A program made the position numbers and the translations under genes. Of a DNA stretch of 64,000 bases, positions 11,365 to 22,309 are shown piece by piece. This stretch comes from Sodiomyces alkalinus F11 (taxonomy: Eukaryota > Ascomycota > Sordariomycetes > Glomerellales > Plectosphaerellaceae). The notes below the pieces were generated by a model, which was not told the DNA's origin, searched no databases, and saw only the letters and a list, made by a program, of their open reading frames with translations. How positions within the stretch are numbered: the stretch's first letter is position 1; the number at the start of each line of letters is the position of its first letter. The stretch is taken from assembly GCF_003711515.1 (NCBI RefSeq), contig NW_021167079.1, positions 1,043,471 to 1,107,470 on the forward strand, in the 5' to 3' direction.

Positions 11365-11919
11365 GGCGCCGTGTGTTGTGGTCTGGTCTGTAGTGGACGA
11401 TCGAGTTTTTTTGGTCGAGATTCCAAGTGGTTCGAGAGCCGCGTAAGCACAGATACGTGTCTAAAGGGTAAGACGCGTAGAAAATAGGGTTGTAACGAGC
11501 GTCGAGACGTCGATTGGATCGATTGACGGTAAGAATCGAGTGTTGTTGTTGGTGGGCATGGAGCGATTCAGATTTCCTTTTTTTTTTTTTGCTTCTTCTT
11601 TTTTTCTCGCGAGAAATTCATCGGAACATCGACAGGGACCGAGGTGGTTCCGGACCTGTAGACTGATCTGTCATTGGTTGAAGCTCCACCATCGGCTTCA
11701 CCGGACGGGATGCAGGTCGGTGTACCTGGCAGGCGGGAATCATCGGCCGTTTCCAGTTGTATCGAGGTGAAGCGCACGTACGGTCTCCGATTCGCACTGG
11801 CTTGGTACACGGTGTCCCAGTTCAGGCCCACCACCTCTACGTAGCTACCTTAGCTCGCTCTGGATTCATTGTTTGCGCAAAGGTCGACATGCTCCTCCAT
11901 CCTCCCATCATCCTCAACC
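11365..11919. promoter_or_regulatory. shared promoter region of COQ1 and VMA12
   Basis: A 555-bp interval between two divergently transcribed genes. It carries a T-rich run at 11578-11606. I see no specific operator or dyad that I can name. Confidence 0.45.
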
Positions 11920-12896
11920 ATGGTGCGCCTAACAATAACCCCTTCCATTGTGGAAGGATTGAAAAAGTTGCGTCAAAATAACACACGCGACGACTGCGAA
12001 CCCTCGACCGATATCCAACCCAATGCGCCCGATTCCGAACCATCCCTCCTCAATCCAAAGGTCGGCAAACCCATCACCCACGGCCAAATCATCCACCTAT
12101 GGCAACAATTACGAGCGGCAGAAGAAAAGGATTTCAGCCTGGAGACCCTCTTACGGGGTTCTCAAGTATACATGCCTCCACCTCCGCCCAAGCCAGAGCC
12201 CGTTCGTCGTCTCCCATTCCCTGATCTCCCTCTACTTGTCCCAACCGCCAACTGACGTGATCAACCACGCTACAGTCGGAAGAATACAAAGCCCTGATGG
12301 CGCGCCTCCGCCGCGAAGAAGAAGAACGATCCTACCAACGCATGGTCAAACAATCACATCAGCACCACCAAGAACCTTTCTCCCGCATGGACGCCTTCGC
12401 GCGCCGATTCCCCCACGCCGGCACGCCGGGCCTCACCACAGCCCAGGCCTACGCAGAAATCAACCGGCCCACGAGCAAGGCCGACGAGGGCGACGACGAC
12501 GTCACCTACGCCGAGGTGCACCGCCAGCTCATGCTGTTGCTCAACTTCTTGGTCAGTATCGTCGGGGTGGCGGCCACGATATGGGTCGCGGCGCGCTGGT
12601 GGAGCACCACGTCCCGACTGCTGATCACCCTCGCCGGCGCTATTCTCGTGGCCGTCGCTGAAGTGGTGGTGTATTCTGGCTATATGCGGAAGCTGGGAGA
12701 GGCGAAGCAGGTGCAGGAGAAGGTAAAGGAGGAGCGGGAGGTGGTGCAGACGTGGGTTGTCGGGCCCGAGGGGGAGAAGGGAGGGCAGAATGGAGAGGCG
12801 GAGGAGGCAGTGTTACTGGAGAAGAAAGTGACCAGAAAGGAGGAGGGGTTCCGAAGGCGATTCAAAAGTGGAATCAAGGACGAACCAGGTGAATAA
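11920..12896 (+). CDS. VMA12: V-ATPase assembly factor Vma12 family (ER membrane)
   Basis: An ER-resident factor that helps assemble the V0 sector of the vacuolar proton pump. It has 300 residues in two exons, 11920-12201 and 12276-12896, with a 74-nt intron that joins ...PPPKPEP to SEEYKALMARLRREEEERSYQRM. That second segment, followed by EVHRQLMLLLNFLVSIVG, is the family core. Two transmembrane helices come next (roughly LLLNFLVSIVGVAATIWVAA and LLITLAGAILVAVAEVVVY). The C-terminal tail is charged, with predicted coiled-coil character, and faces the cytosol. The ATG at 11920 has A at -3 and starts MVRLTITPSIVEGL, as expected. The C-terminal Gly/Glu/Lys-rich tail is longer than in yeast. Confidence 0.88.
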
Positions 12897-13303
12897 TGAT
12901 ACCCTGCTCAGCCAGAATTGAATTGAGAAGTTCTGATGACTGGCGATATGGACGCAAGGGTGGTTCTCTCGTTGCGGTTTGTGCACTGTATGACACTGTG
13001 TGACCTCATCCCCTGGTTTCAGGGCTTCTATTAGTCAGCATAGCGCAAAACACGAAGTGCACGTGATTGCGCGACGGTGCGTAGAGAACGCGTCGGAACG
13101 CGTTTGCGGTGGGGCGTAATGAGAGACACGAACAATATCGCGAATAGTATCACGAAGGATTCCACTCTTCTGAATCAATGGCCACTGAATCGTCACAACA
13201 GATTATCCATACCGACATGATCCTCTGTTCTCTTTTTCTCCAAAATTGCGCGATAGACTGAAAATCGTCATCATTGTCAGAGTCATCCAACCCACGGCTG
13301 AAG
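12897..13303. other. intergenic spacer
   Basis: Between the VMA12 stop codon and the start of the zinc-finger gene on the same strand. No gene or repeat seen. Confidence 0.6.
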
Positions 13304-14195
13304 ATGCTGGAAAGTCACGGCTTGATCGCCATTCGGTCGTCTAGCGACAAAAGGTGAGCATCCTCTTGGACGATACAATTTTCCCCGTCGTCTTTTTCTT
13401 TCATGCTTCATGCTGACCTTCAACAGGAAGCCGCTACGTACCTATGGCCGGAAACGAGCACACCCAAGTAGCGAGCCTTCGAACTACCACACACCCATCA
13501 CGACCGAGAAACGGAGGAGGGTTTCTTCGGAAGATCCAGAATCATCAACGCCCAGCGAGCTGCCTCCGTTACCTCCCCGTGCCTCTGCCCCTGCCTCGTC
13601 CAACAACTTCGAAAAGGGATCCATCCTCCATTATTTCAAACCAAGCCGCGCAAGCTCCTCCCTTTCTTCCTCCTCCAATCTGTTTTCCGATCCCCGCAAA
13701 CTGGCTTCCACGCCACCTTCATCCCCTCCACAAAGCGGCAACGTGCGCAGGAGTCCCCGAAGACTTCGCCTCCGACCACCTGAACCCGCCAAACTTTTCG
13801 TGAGTGAGGGCGGACGCGACAAAGTGGAAGACCGCGCGTATCTACAATTCGCAGAGCCGAATCACGCAAGGACATCAGAAAGTCGAGAGAGGGAAGCAGC
13901 AGTCGATGTGGCGACACAAGAGGGCCTGCGACGATGGCGACAAGATCCACCAAACACAAGGAACGACGATGCTGAAAGCCTGGCGGCGGGGGATGCGTTG
14001 AAGAAGGGGACTACTGGCGGCAAATCAAAACGGTCCAAATCGTCACCGATACAGACCACCATTAACCTGTCGACGAAGCCGGCATTTGAGGAGTGCAAGA
14101 TGTGTCACATTGTGTATAACCCGCTGCACCCCAAGGACGTCAGATACCATACGAAGAGGCACAAGGCCATTCTGCGAAACAAGTCTCTGAGCTGA
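13304..14195 (+). CDS. ESCO/Eco1-type zinc-finger protein lacking the acetyltransferase domain
   Basis: A 272-residue probable nuclear protein in two exons, 13304-13353 and 13427-14195. The 73-nt intron joins MLESHGLIAIRSSSDKR to KPLRTYGRKR, a motif found at the start of Eco1/Ctf7 cohesin acetyltransferases. A long Ser/Pro/Arg-rich disordered part follows, with a probable PCNA-box-like element at about residues 75-85 (GSILHYF). The C-terminus is QTTINLSTKPAFEECKMC...HTKRHKAIL, the C2H2 finger characteristic of ESCO proteins (C-x2-C and H-x3-H). The protein stops 12 residues later. Nothing resembling the ~130-residue acetyltransferase domain occurs before the next gene at 14685. So this is either a stand-alone ESCO-finger protein or a truncated Eco1; the intact, unbroken frame favours a real short protein. 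Confidence 0.75.
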
Positions 14196-14684
14196 CAACG
14201 CTGGGGGCTCGATTCCGGCGTGCTTGACGAGACGAGACGAGACGAGACGAGACGAGACAATGTTCGATATTTCACGGGTGAAGACAGAAGAGCAGAGGCC
14301 CACGGAGACGAGGAAGGAGATACCCCTAGATACCATACTCAATGAGAAAGAAACCACTGTTCCCACGACATCCATCGACGGACGCTGCTTCCACGGAATA
14401 TATACCTTGATGACCTTGATGCCATACGTGCGGTAAGGCGGTAGGACAGGACCAACCGAGTCGGATGGTTTGTCGGTCTGTTTGTTTTTCTTCTTCTTTT
14501 TATGTTTTCTTTTTGCTTTTCCGCCCTTTGCTATCGACATACTCTCTCAACTTTTCTCTACCTTAATCCTCCTTAGATCTGCGCACCATTGCAACATCAT
14601 ATGCATTGTGTATAGTCTCTGGACTCACTGTTCTTATTCGCACATTTTACCCTCTCTCCAGCAGACAACCAACACAACCAAGCG
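14196..14684. other. spacer with pentanucleotide repeat
   Basis: Between the zinc-finger gene and the PAP2 gene. Contains about 6.5 copies of gacga at 14226-14258 and a T-rich run at 14485-14520. No acetyltransferase-like coding sequence in any frame. Confidence 0.6.
14226..14258. repeat. (gacga)n pentanucleotide repeat
   Basis: About 6.5 near-perfect copies of a 5-base unit, starting 30 bases after the stop codon of the ESCO-finger gene. Confidence 0.9.
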
Positions 14685-15988
14685 ATGGACCTCAACGACG
14701 CGGTGGCCTCCGACCAAGCGATGGCCCCCGACCAAGCGGTGGCCCCCGACCAAGCGATGGCCCCCAACGGAGCGGCGGCCTTCGACGGAGCGGTGGCCTT
14801 CGACGGAGCGATGTCCGACCAAGCGATAGCCTCCTCCATCCAAGCGGTGGCCTCCAACCGATCGATGGCCTCCCAGGCGCCGGATAAACAGCAACACGAT
14901 GCCATACAGCCCGTCTTCTCACACCACACCGTCCGGTCCTTTCGAGCCTTCTTCAGCTTCTTCGGGGTATGGTTCCGAGTAATGTGGCCTGATCTTCTCA
15001 TCATGGTTGTTTTAGGCGGCGCTGCTATTAGAGTTGGTCTTTTCCATCCATCCACCCACCGCCTTTTCTTTTTCTTTTTTATATATACTTTCTTCGCTCG
15101 ACTAACACAACTTATTGTCAGATTAATGCAGCCCCCCTCCTCGGCACACGCACGTTCCCCGTCACCTTTGACCGGTCAGGTGATATCGTCTTTCCGAGCC
15201 TGGCGTACCCGAACCGCGGCTGGATCGTCAGTCCGTTGCTCACGGGCATCCTCTGCTCCGTGATCCCCATGTCGGTCATCCTGCTCTCCCAATTCCGCGT
15301 CCGCAGCTTCTGGGACGCCAATAACGGCATCATGGGGCTCGGCCTTGCTCTTCTCATGGGAATCGTCTCGAAGTTGTTAATCAAGCATCTCGTCGGCGGC
15401 TTCCGTCCGTCCTTCCTCCAAGTTTGCATGCCCGACACGTCTCTCGCCGCCGCCCGCAACGCCTCCGGGTTGAACGGCGTCGGATTCCAGCAAGCGTTCT
15501 ACACGGCGGACATCTGCACCCAGCCGGACAAGGGCGCACTCAAGGTGGCCATGACGTCCTTCCCGTCGGGCCACACGACCGTGGCCAGCGCCGGATTCGG
15601 GTTCTTGTACCTGTATCTCAACGGTAAACTCAAGGTGATCTCTGCCTCGCGCCCGCGTTTGTGGACGGCTGTGCTGCTCGTCCTACCGCTGCTCGCTGCC
15701 TTTCTCATGGGCGCCATCCTCACCGTCGACCGGGCACACCACTGGTATGACATTCTTGCCGGTGCCGTCATCGGTACCGTCACCGCGTTGATCGCATACC
15801 GGAGTTGTTACGCGGCTACCTGGGACTGGCGGTATAACCATATTCCGCTTGCAAGGGGTGAGACCTTCTTGTACAAGCCGGGCAACGCAGCGCAATCTCG
15901 GCATGGGGTGCTCGCGAACCGTGATTGGGGCAAGCCACGACCACGGGAGGAGGAACAGTTGGGCATAGAAATGGAAGAGATGGTGTAA
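14685..15988 (+). CDS. PAP2-type lipid phosphate phosphatase with N-terminal hexapeptide repeats
   Basis: A multi-pass membrane enzyme that dephosphorylates lipid phosphates such as phosphatidate or diacylglycerol pyrophosphate. It has 404 residues in two exons, 14685-15032 and 15122-15988; the 89-nt intron joins ...LGGAAIR to INAAPLLGTRTFP. The three phosphatase motifs are all present: KLLIKHLVGGFRPSF, SFPSGHTTVAS with the catalytic histidine, and VDRAHHWYDILAG. At least five hydrophobic helices are visible. Residues 5-65 are an Ala/Met/Asp/Gln-rich stretch built from imperfect 18-base units (A-V/M-A-P-D-Q type), which is not part of the family. The nearest named relatives are yeast Dpp1/Lpp1. 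This N-terminal extension precedes the first membrane helix and is probably disordered. Confidence 0.9.
14697..14874 (+). repeat. 18-bp coding tandem repeat in the PAP2 gene
   Basis: Roughly nine imperfect units of the form gcg-rtg-gcc-ycc-gac-caa, each coding a six-residue A-x-A-x-D-Q or A-x-A-F-D-G unit. Codon choice is nearly constant across copies, which suggests recent expansion rather than long selection on the peptide. Confidence 0.85.
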
Positions 15989-16540
15989 CCGGAATATCCG
16001 AGGGGTTGCTTGCGGCGGATGGCCTTCAAATTGCGTACTTCCCTACTATTCTTTACTGTACAGTTGGAGATTTTGAACAGTTTGCCATGCTGTCTTTGTT
16101 ACGAGGTGCTATCCATTGTACTGATCCGCTCATCAAAATACAGTAGTTCCATACTATAGGCCTGTGTCTGCTGGTCGCTCGAGTGACTAGGACTAAATTG
16201 GAGTTTTATTATTATCCTTAGAAAAGACAAGTGGTAACATGATAGATATGCCCATCTTCTTTGTGTTCCGACTTCCTCCATGTTTGAGTCCAAGGGGATT
16301 GATTATAGCCCCTTTCAACATATTTCAACATCACCAAATGATGTTTCTATACTCGTCCTTTGTCTCTTCTACTTGTGGGCAAAGCTCCAAGGCCATAACA
16401 ATGCACACAAGTAGTTCTGTAGTCTTTCACATTTTTCGTAGATGATATTCAGGATGAGTATAACTAGTGAAGAACGCATCCTCAGGACGTCGACAACACA
16501 AGTCTCCATTTGATAATCATCTTCCACCATCAAAGACACA
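15989..16540. other. A+T-rich spacer
   Basis: Downstream of the PAP2 gene. Visibly richer in A+T than the flanking genes; no supported feature. Confidence 0.5.
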
Positions 16541-16990
16541 ATGTTTATTCCGTCAATCATCATGCGCATCCTCTCGTCGCCTCCTGAGCCGGAGGGGAAA
16601 TGGAATGCCGCGCCCCAACTTCAACCCTCTTCCCCATGCCGAAGGTATCCCCGTCCACAGCCACCCAGGACGCTCGGGAATCTATCATCGTTTACTCCCA
16701 TGTATGCCGACGAGTTTTCTGTCCCGCCGTCGGGAGACAAATGCGCATCATGCGGGTTTCATCCCCTTGTTATCGAGGGGCGGAGGCCGGAGAGATGTGA
16801 GGTATGCGGAGGTCGGTCTCCCCTTCGTTTCCCCCTCTATGAAAAAGGCGGAGGTAGGACCGGGTTGGAAAACGGGGTTAGGCGTCGTGACAGTGTTCTT
16901 GGTAAAGGGGATAGGGGCTCTAAGTCTGGGTCGGAACTGTGGACGCGCAGAGGAGTTGTCAAGACGTTGTTTGGATGGGACGTTTATTGA
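16541..16990 (+). CDS. hypothetical small protein with two CxxC pairs
   Basis: An open frame of 149 codons starting MFIPSIIMRIL. Not recognised. It has a possible zinc-ribbon pattern, CASC...CEVC, with the two CxxC pairs separated by 16 residues, followed by a basic tail. It has no intron and no signal peptide that I trust, and it lies in an A+T-rich stretch. Overlapping frames on the same strand are equally long, so the frame could be chance. Kept only because the paired cysteines are unusual for random translation. Confidence 0.3.
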   Translation: MFIPSIIMRILSSPPEPEGKWNAAPQLQPSSPCRRYPRPQPPRTLGNLSSFTPMYADEFSVPPSGDKCASCGFHPLVIEGRRPERCEVCGGRSPLRFPLYEKGGGRTGLENGVRRRDSVLGKGDRGSKSGSELWTRRGVVKTLFGWDVY

Positions 16991-17389
16991 TGGGAAGGGA
17001 TATATGAGGTATTCATCGTGGAGTTGGGGATTTCTTTTATACTGAATGAGATGGGGAAAATAAAGAGAAGTTCGAGTTGAAGTGCTGCTTTACTCGAGAA
17101 TCCTCGAGCGAGGTTGTCACTGTCAATGGCTTGCTTCATGCCCCTACCCCTGAGCCGTGAGAAGACGATTTCAGGGGGCACCATTGAAAAGCTTCATATC
17201 CCGACACCCAACTCCCGGCCTGACCACTAATAACTTCCCTCCATCTTTCTTGCTCTTGTCTTTGTTCAATTGAAATACCTTATATTGGGATCCATGAAGC
17301 CGTCCTTCCTAACTATTGGAAGCTGCTGTGGACTTTGAGACACCTGCAATTTTGCCAAGGGGCCAAAGCCTAAAGGATCTAACTGAACT

Positions 17390-17439
<50 letters not shown>

Positions 17440-17779
17440 TTTATTTACTTATTTATTACTCTGCTCTCGCCTAGCAAGTTAAACTGGCCTCCTGGGCAAC
17501 AGTCCTTCCTTGACATCGCCTTCACGAGACTCCGGCAGTCTGGCCTGCCCAACTTACATGGTCCACCCATGAGTCCATGACTAGGCTCCTTTCTCTTGAT
17601 GTTTTCCTCTCTTCTCTTCTCTCCATTGCTTCAAACACTTACTGAGCAATTATCACCAATACTTCAGAGTTGTCTCCTTACCCTGTAAGTTTTCATTCTC
17701 GGACACCTTTGGAGCATTCTTCAGAGATGCAAGCACAGGTACTGACTCGGGCGTGGGCGCCCCAGCCTACGTAGCTACC
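16991..17779. other. spacer with ATT microsatellite
   Basis: No gene supported. Contains a (TAT/ATT)n tract at 17391-17435. Confidence 0.6.
17391..17435. repeat. (ATT)n microsatellite
   Basis: About 14-15 perfect trinucleotide units in a gene-poor stretch. Confidence 0.95.
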
Positions 17780-18445
17780 ATGGCAGGTGCTTTTCCATCC
17801 GATTCCATACATCGATTCGTCGCAGCAGGCGTACCGCCTCGGATGGTCTGCCCAGCTGTGTTAACAGATGCAACTCTTACCTACGACGAGACGACGGGCG
17901 TGTCACATCTCAGGAGGCCGACGGGCCTGCAACCAGGGGACGGAATGAACGTATCGCCGCACTAGGACTCGGCGGTATTGGTGATTCAAAGTTTGCGCGT
18001 AAACCGCGAAGACGGCTTTGGATGGGCCGTGTACTTCGGGCCAGGATCTTCTTGGAATCGCAAGGGCCGTGAGCCAAAAGCGGCGGGGCGGCGAGGTGGC
18101 CTCCGCGCTACGCTCCGGGCACTTTCAGTGGCTCTGGATATCCTTGAGATCCTGTTCCTCTACAGCCCGAGACAGGTCAACATCTACATCGCGTTGGAGT
18201 GCAGGGCTCTTCTGATGGCTCTGTTTAGTGTGGATGATGGGGTTAGGGCTTGGATAGAGAGTGGCGGACTCAGACAGAGTGGTCACCGACAGCATTACTT
18301 TCAAGAGATTCAAGATGTCTACCATCGTCTCTGCAGCTTGGTACGCGATCCCGGCAAGATCGTCCACTTTTGGCAGGTTGACAAGACCAATCGCTATCTT
18401 CGGAGGGCCAGCATGATGGCTCGAAACCCTGATAACAATGTATAA
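17780..18445 (+). pseudogene. decayed RNase H-like gene (fungal type)
   Basis: One frame is open from 17780 to a stop at 17963-17965, then open again to 18445. After the stop it reads GFGWAVYFGPGSSWNRKG, then an LRATLRAL segment, VNIYIALECRALLMALF, an AWIESGG element and VHFWQVDKTNRYLRRASMMAR. The order and spacing match fungal RNase H-fold proteins, in which the equivalents are TDGAC..GWGVYFGPGS, NRAELRA, a DS motif, W...NGW and a final N..AD. At each place where that family carries a catalytic Asp or Glu, another residue appears here. This suggests a decayed copy, or a non-catalytic descendant. An intron spanning the in-frame stop cannot be excluded. Homology is inferred from pattern only. 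Confidence 0.35.
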
Positions 18446-18747
18446 CTTAACGGGCCGATGATAGTGGGCACGGGGAGTCAGTGGCGGGGCTTGTTGTGAG
18501 CCTTACTTTGGCGTAGAGAACGGTCGAATTGAAATATCTATATCATCACGACGTGTGGTATGCTGCGAGCTCTCTTGAGTCGCCCCAAAAGAGAATTACT
18601 TCTAGATGCATGAAGCCCACACCACGGAGTATGGCAGGCTCGGTCCGGCGCCCTATCCTTTGGCCTGAGATGCGGTCGTCTAGCCCAAAATGATCACCCG
18701 AAGGAGAATTATAAGAACCAGACAAGTTAGGCCCCACGGCCCGGTGC

Positions 18748-20313
18748 CTATTCCAGTGCCTCAAAGTCGGCTTTAACGAGCGCACAAAGCCGGTCCACCA
18801 ACGACTCCTCCTCATCATCCGATACGCCCAAGGCACCAGCACGCCACGTCGCTGTGCAGACCAAGCTTCCACCCTTGAGGCTGACGACACTGAACGCGAT
18901 GGGAGGACCCGCCACCTGTCCCGGTTGCGCAAACACCATCCTCCTTATCCCGAGGGCGCCTCGCCGATCGTCATCTCCTGCCAGTGCCGGCGCCTCGTCG
19001 AAGACCCCGACATTGCTGACCTCAAACGACGAGTCCCGCGGCTCGCCCATCTTCCCTAGCGTCCATTTCCTGACGCTGGGAAGGTACCTCAGGAGCCCGA
19101 TGGGCTGGTCTTGCAGCGTAGCGGCGCAGGTAGCGAACTCCCGCGTCGCCGCAGCTGCCGCGGTCCACTCCTGCTCGGACAGGACGCCGCTGCCTCGGCC
19201 GTTGCTGCTGTCCTCGCTCGAGCGGCCGCACAATGCTCGCTCGTGGCGCACATAACTTGCGGAAACGAACTGGCCGGTCTGATCCTCCGGTAGGCCGACG
19301 GCTCCGCGCATGTTAACGGGTGTCTGCGATACGAAATTCGTGACCCCTTTGTCCGGGATGACCCGGCTCAGTGCCCGGGCCACGAGTTGACCGAGCACGG
19401 CGGTAAGTTTGGCGTCATGCTTCCTCGCAGCGCGCAGGGCCTTCTCTAACACGGCGGCTTCGATCTCGAATAATGCTATCCTCGTACGACTCTTGTGCGG
19501 GTTGAAGTGGATAGGCGAGGCGGTCCACGTTCCGGCGTCGACGGTTGAGGCCCCGGATCGCAATCCGAGCCATTGCGTGAGAAAACGTGGGAAGACGAGG
19601 GATAAGAGAGGCGACAATAGGAAGGACCAGGAGATGGGAAGCCTCTCGGGAGTGTCGAACGGGATGGGGAACGGCGTTTGGGGCGTTTCGACTGCGTTCG
19701 ACAAGGGCTTGTCTCTGAAAGTGGTATGGAACGCTCGTAAAAATGTCCGATGGAATGATAATCCGGTTGGCCCATCTCCGACGGTGTGAGAATAGCAGAA
19801 CGCGATGAAACATCGGGAGGGTGAGGACGGCAGTGGCGTGACGACGATCCTCCAAGGTGGGACGCCTCGGGGGAAAGGTCGGTCCAAGTTGGCCTCCAGT
19901 GCCCGCTGCATTGCTCTCAAGTCGTCGGTTCCATGCCCCTTGACAGTAGCCGACCCGTTGTCTGTATCGATGAGAACGTGTTCTTCCAGGTTTATGCGAG
20001 GGACACGCTGATAGAAGGCCTTGTCTGTGTGCATGTCGCTAACAGCGACACAAAGGAAGGGCTGTTCCTCGATACAGACCCTTAGCGGATGGAAGTAGAA
20101 GCTGGATGATAAAGGGTCGCCTTCGCTGTCAAAATCATAGATGGCCCCGACGATGACGGCATGGTAAAATCCAACATCTTCGCGGCTGATGGTGCGCAGT
20201 TCATTTGGGCCTGTGAGAGTTGGGAGTCAGGACAGCTGAGACCAACAAAAGGCAGCATGACAAAAAATAGGCCACCCACTGGCGTACCTCAGAAACCCTT
20301 CTGGTTCATCCAT
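18748..20313 (-). CDS. alcohol acetyltransferase-like acyltransferase (AATase family)
   Basis: A predicted CoA-dependent acyltransferase of 498 residues that could esterify alcohols with acetyl-CoA. Exon 1 is only 34 nt (20313-20280). It joins across a 69-nt intron to exon 2 (20210-18748), reading MDEPEGFLRYA+SPNELRTISREDVGFYHAVIVGA, which fits this family's N-terminus; the donor is A|GTGGGT. The active-site motif HxxxD is present as SHTVGDGPTG, within the block CFIAFCYSHTVGDG. The remainder shows the expected two-lobed, chloramphenicol-acetyltransferase-like pattern and the conserved TNFVSQTPVNMRGAVGLP segment. It has no signal peptide. Substrates cannot be read from sequence, and related proteins sit in secondary-metabolite or ester-forming pathways. 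No biosynthetic partner genes are nearby. Confidence 0.82.
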
Positions 20314-20729
20314 GACGGTAAATCCGACCGACCGTGGACAGTAATGGAAGAAGGATGGAGCGGCGGCGCTGGCGGCTCGCGATGCAAAAAGGAGGAATAT
20401 TGGGACGAAAAAGGGGTTCACTGGAACGAACGTGAGGACGCCTTGACCTTCAAATGACAGACCCGTGACTGATTAGTAATCCGCTCACTATGACCGCAGT
20501 GGCGCTATGACCAACCCAGTTCTGAGACGAGGAATTTCACAAGACACAATTCAAGGCCATTTATGTTTTCGACGCTTTTGTTTTAAATATAAGTATAATT
20601 CAATTATCTCCAATTTCTGCATGGCAGCATACGGGCCGGAAGCTGAGCTACTTGTGCATACTGTGCGTCTTCCGCGTATCATACTCCATACCGCCCTGTC
20701 TGCCGGTGTTCGCACCACTCTTGCTATGC
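20314..20729. other. intergenic spacer
   Basis: Upstream of the acyltransferase and downstream of the small conserved gene. No feature seen. Confidence 0.5.
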
Positions 20730-21399
20730 TCAGCCCTCGAGCCCCTGCTTCCACTCGTTCTTCGAGCTGTGATGCTCCATCTTCTTCCCCGGAATGCTAT
20801 CCGTCTTCTGGTTCTTCTTCTCGACAATCTCGGCTTCTTCCTGCGCGATGCTGGCGTCGATCTTGGCGCCTTTGGAGGGTTCATTCCCATGCATAATGGC
20901 CTGTCCAGTGTTTCCCCTTGCGGTCAGCATTCTGATCGGAAAAAGAGAAAGGGGAAGCATGGGCAAAACAAGGCGACGACGTACGGCGTAGCCGGGTTCA
21001 TGTTTGTATCGGTCATCGATTTGTCTCTGGGTCTAAAGTGAGAGGCCATATTAGTCCCTGATCGACCTTCCTTCGTCTTTACGCAGTGAAATGCGCAAAG
21101 CGGAGGCAGGACACGCACATCTTCGGCACGCAGCTCGTTCATGATTTTGTTGCGGTCCACTGTGCTCATGTCAGCTTCGTGGAAGGAGGCACTTGATGGT
21201 TTACGCGTCACGACTGAGTGAAAAGTGGGCAGGGAAGAGGAAGCGGTTTCAGCATACTCTGTCCCATGGTATTGATTCCATGTGGCCTGCCCTCCCTCTC
21301 CACCTCCGAGATACTGTAGTTCTCCTGGTCTCCGCCCTTATAGGTCATCCGAAGACCGACGCTCGACTGGCTGTTCGAATGATCTGTATCTGGTGCCAT
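20730..21399 (-). CDS. conserved small fungal protein of unknown function
   Basis: A 133-residue, very polar protein in four exons: 21399-21258, 21159-21119, 21032-20985 and 20900-20730. All three introns keep frame and have GT..AG ends. The joined product starts MAPDTDHSNSQSSVGLRMTY, continues through NKIMNELRAED and DDRYKHEPGYA, and ends with HGNEPSKGAKIDASIAQEEA and a Lys-rich tail. The HGNEPSKGAKID block is familiar from uncharacterised fungal proteins, but I cannot attach a function. It has no membrane segment, signal peptide or cysteine. The C-terminal EEAEIVEKKNQKTDSIPGKK part is probably helical then disordered. Confidence 0.72.
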
Positions 21400-22309
21400 G
21401 TTTCTGGTGATTCGAAATGGGGTGGGGGGGGGGGTGGTGTCGAAGAAGAGAGTACGAAGAAGACCAACGGATTAGACTTGATTGAATTAATCTTTGACAA
21501 TGTAGACAAAGCTGCTTCGATGACCGATTGTCCAGTTGTTTGGGGAGACATTATGGGTTATATGGGGGATGGCTTTGCTACCATGCGTGGTTCAGTCTCA
21601 TGGCTTCATCTCAACGTCATCGACCCGCAAGTCGGCAACACCTCTCCTATGTTAAGGGCATGATATACGGTTACGACATAACGACTTGGTAGGTACGAGT
21701 TTGATGGGGGTTTGAGTCAGCTTTATAGGTACATGAACGTGACCTAAGAATGGTGGAAAAGTGACGCCTGATGAAGACTGAACAACCTCACCGTACACGT
21801 GTACATGTCTAGCGTCATTCCTCAGTGATCCGTTGAAGCTTCACCTGGATAAACAATCATTGTTTTCATTAGGTACTGAACTTAATCAATGGTACACGCT
21901 TAGGATTTATTAAGCGTCTTCTTAACACCTAGCTGGCAACGTTGTGGCTTCAAGTCACCCAAGCATCAATGCCTCCAAAGTGTCACGGGGTAGATACCTA
22001 GGTATTGTAGTGTGTCATGAACTATTATTGTACTCGCTAAACACATCTCCGGTACCGGTAGGTCGTATGTCTCGTATCTTTTGATCCATGGCCTCTAGAC
22101 AACCCCAGAATTCTATGACCCGGTAGGTCGGCTGGCGCCCCGTCATCGGGGCTTTCCCCCGTGAACGCCTGGCTCTGCGTAAGAAAATCAAGACTTTGCT
22201 GCGAAAACAACCAATTCAATGCGATCTCTCATTATGGCCAATGCCGAACGCCGACTTCCGCAATATTCGGCAAAAAAAAAACAAAAAAAAGCAGAAGGAA
22301 ATCCTGCAA
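21400..22309. other. gene-free stretch
   Basis: Promoter region of the small conserved gene and 3' flank of the AMSH-like gene. Includes a G-rich run around 21419-21435. No supported gene. Confidence 0.55.

Noticed and set aside
7884..17435. CRISPR-like array from short repeats in the window
   Set aside because: The repeats are simple microsatellites without spacers, and the genome is eukaryotic.
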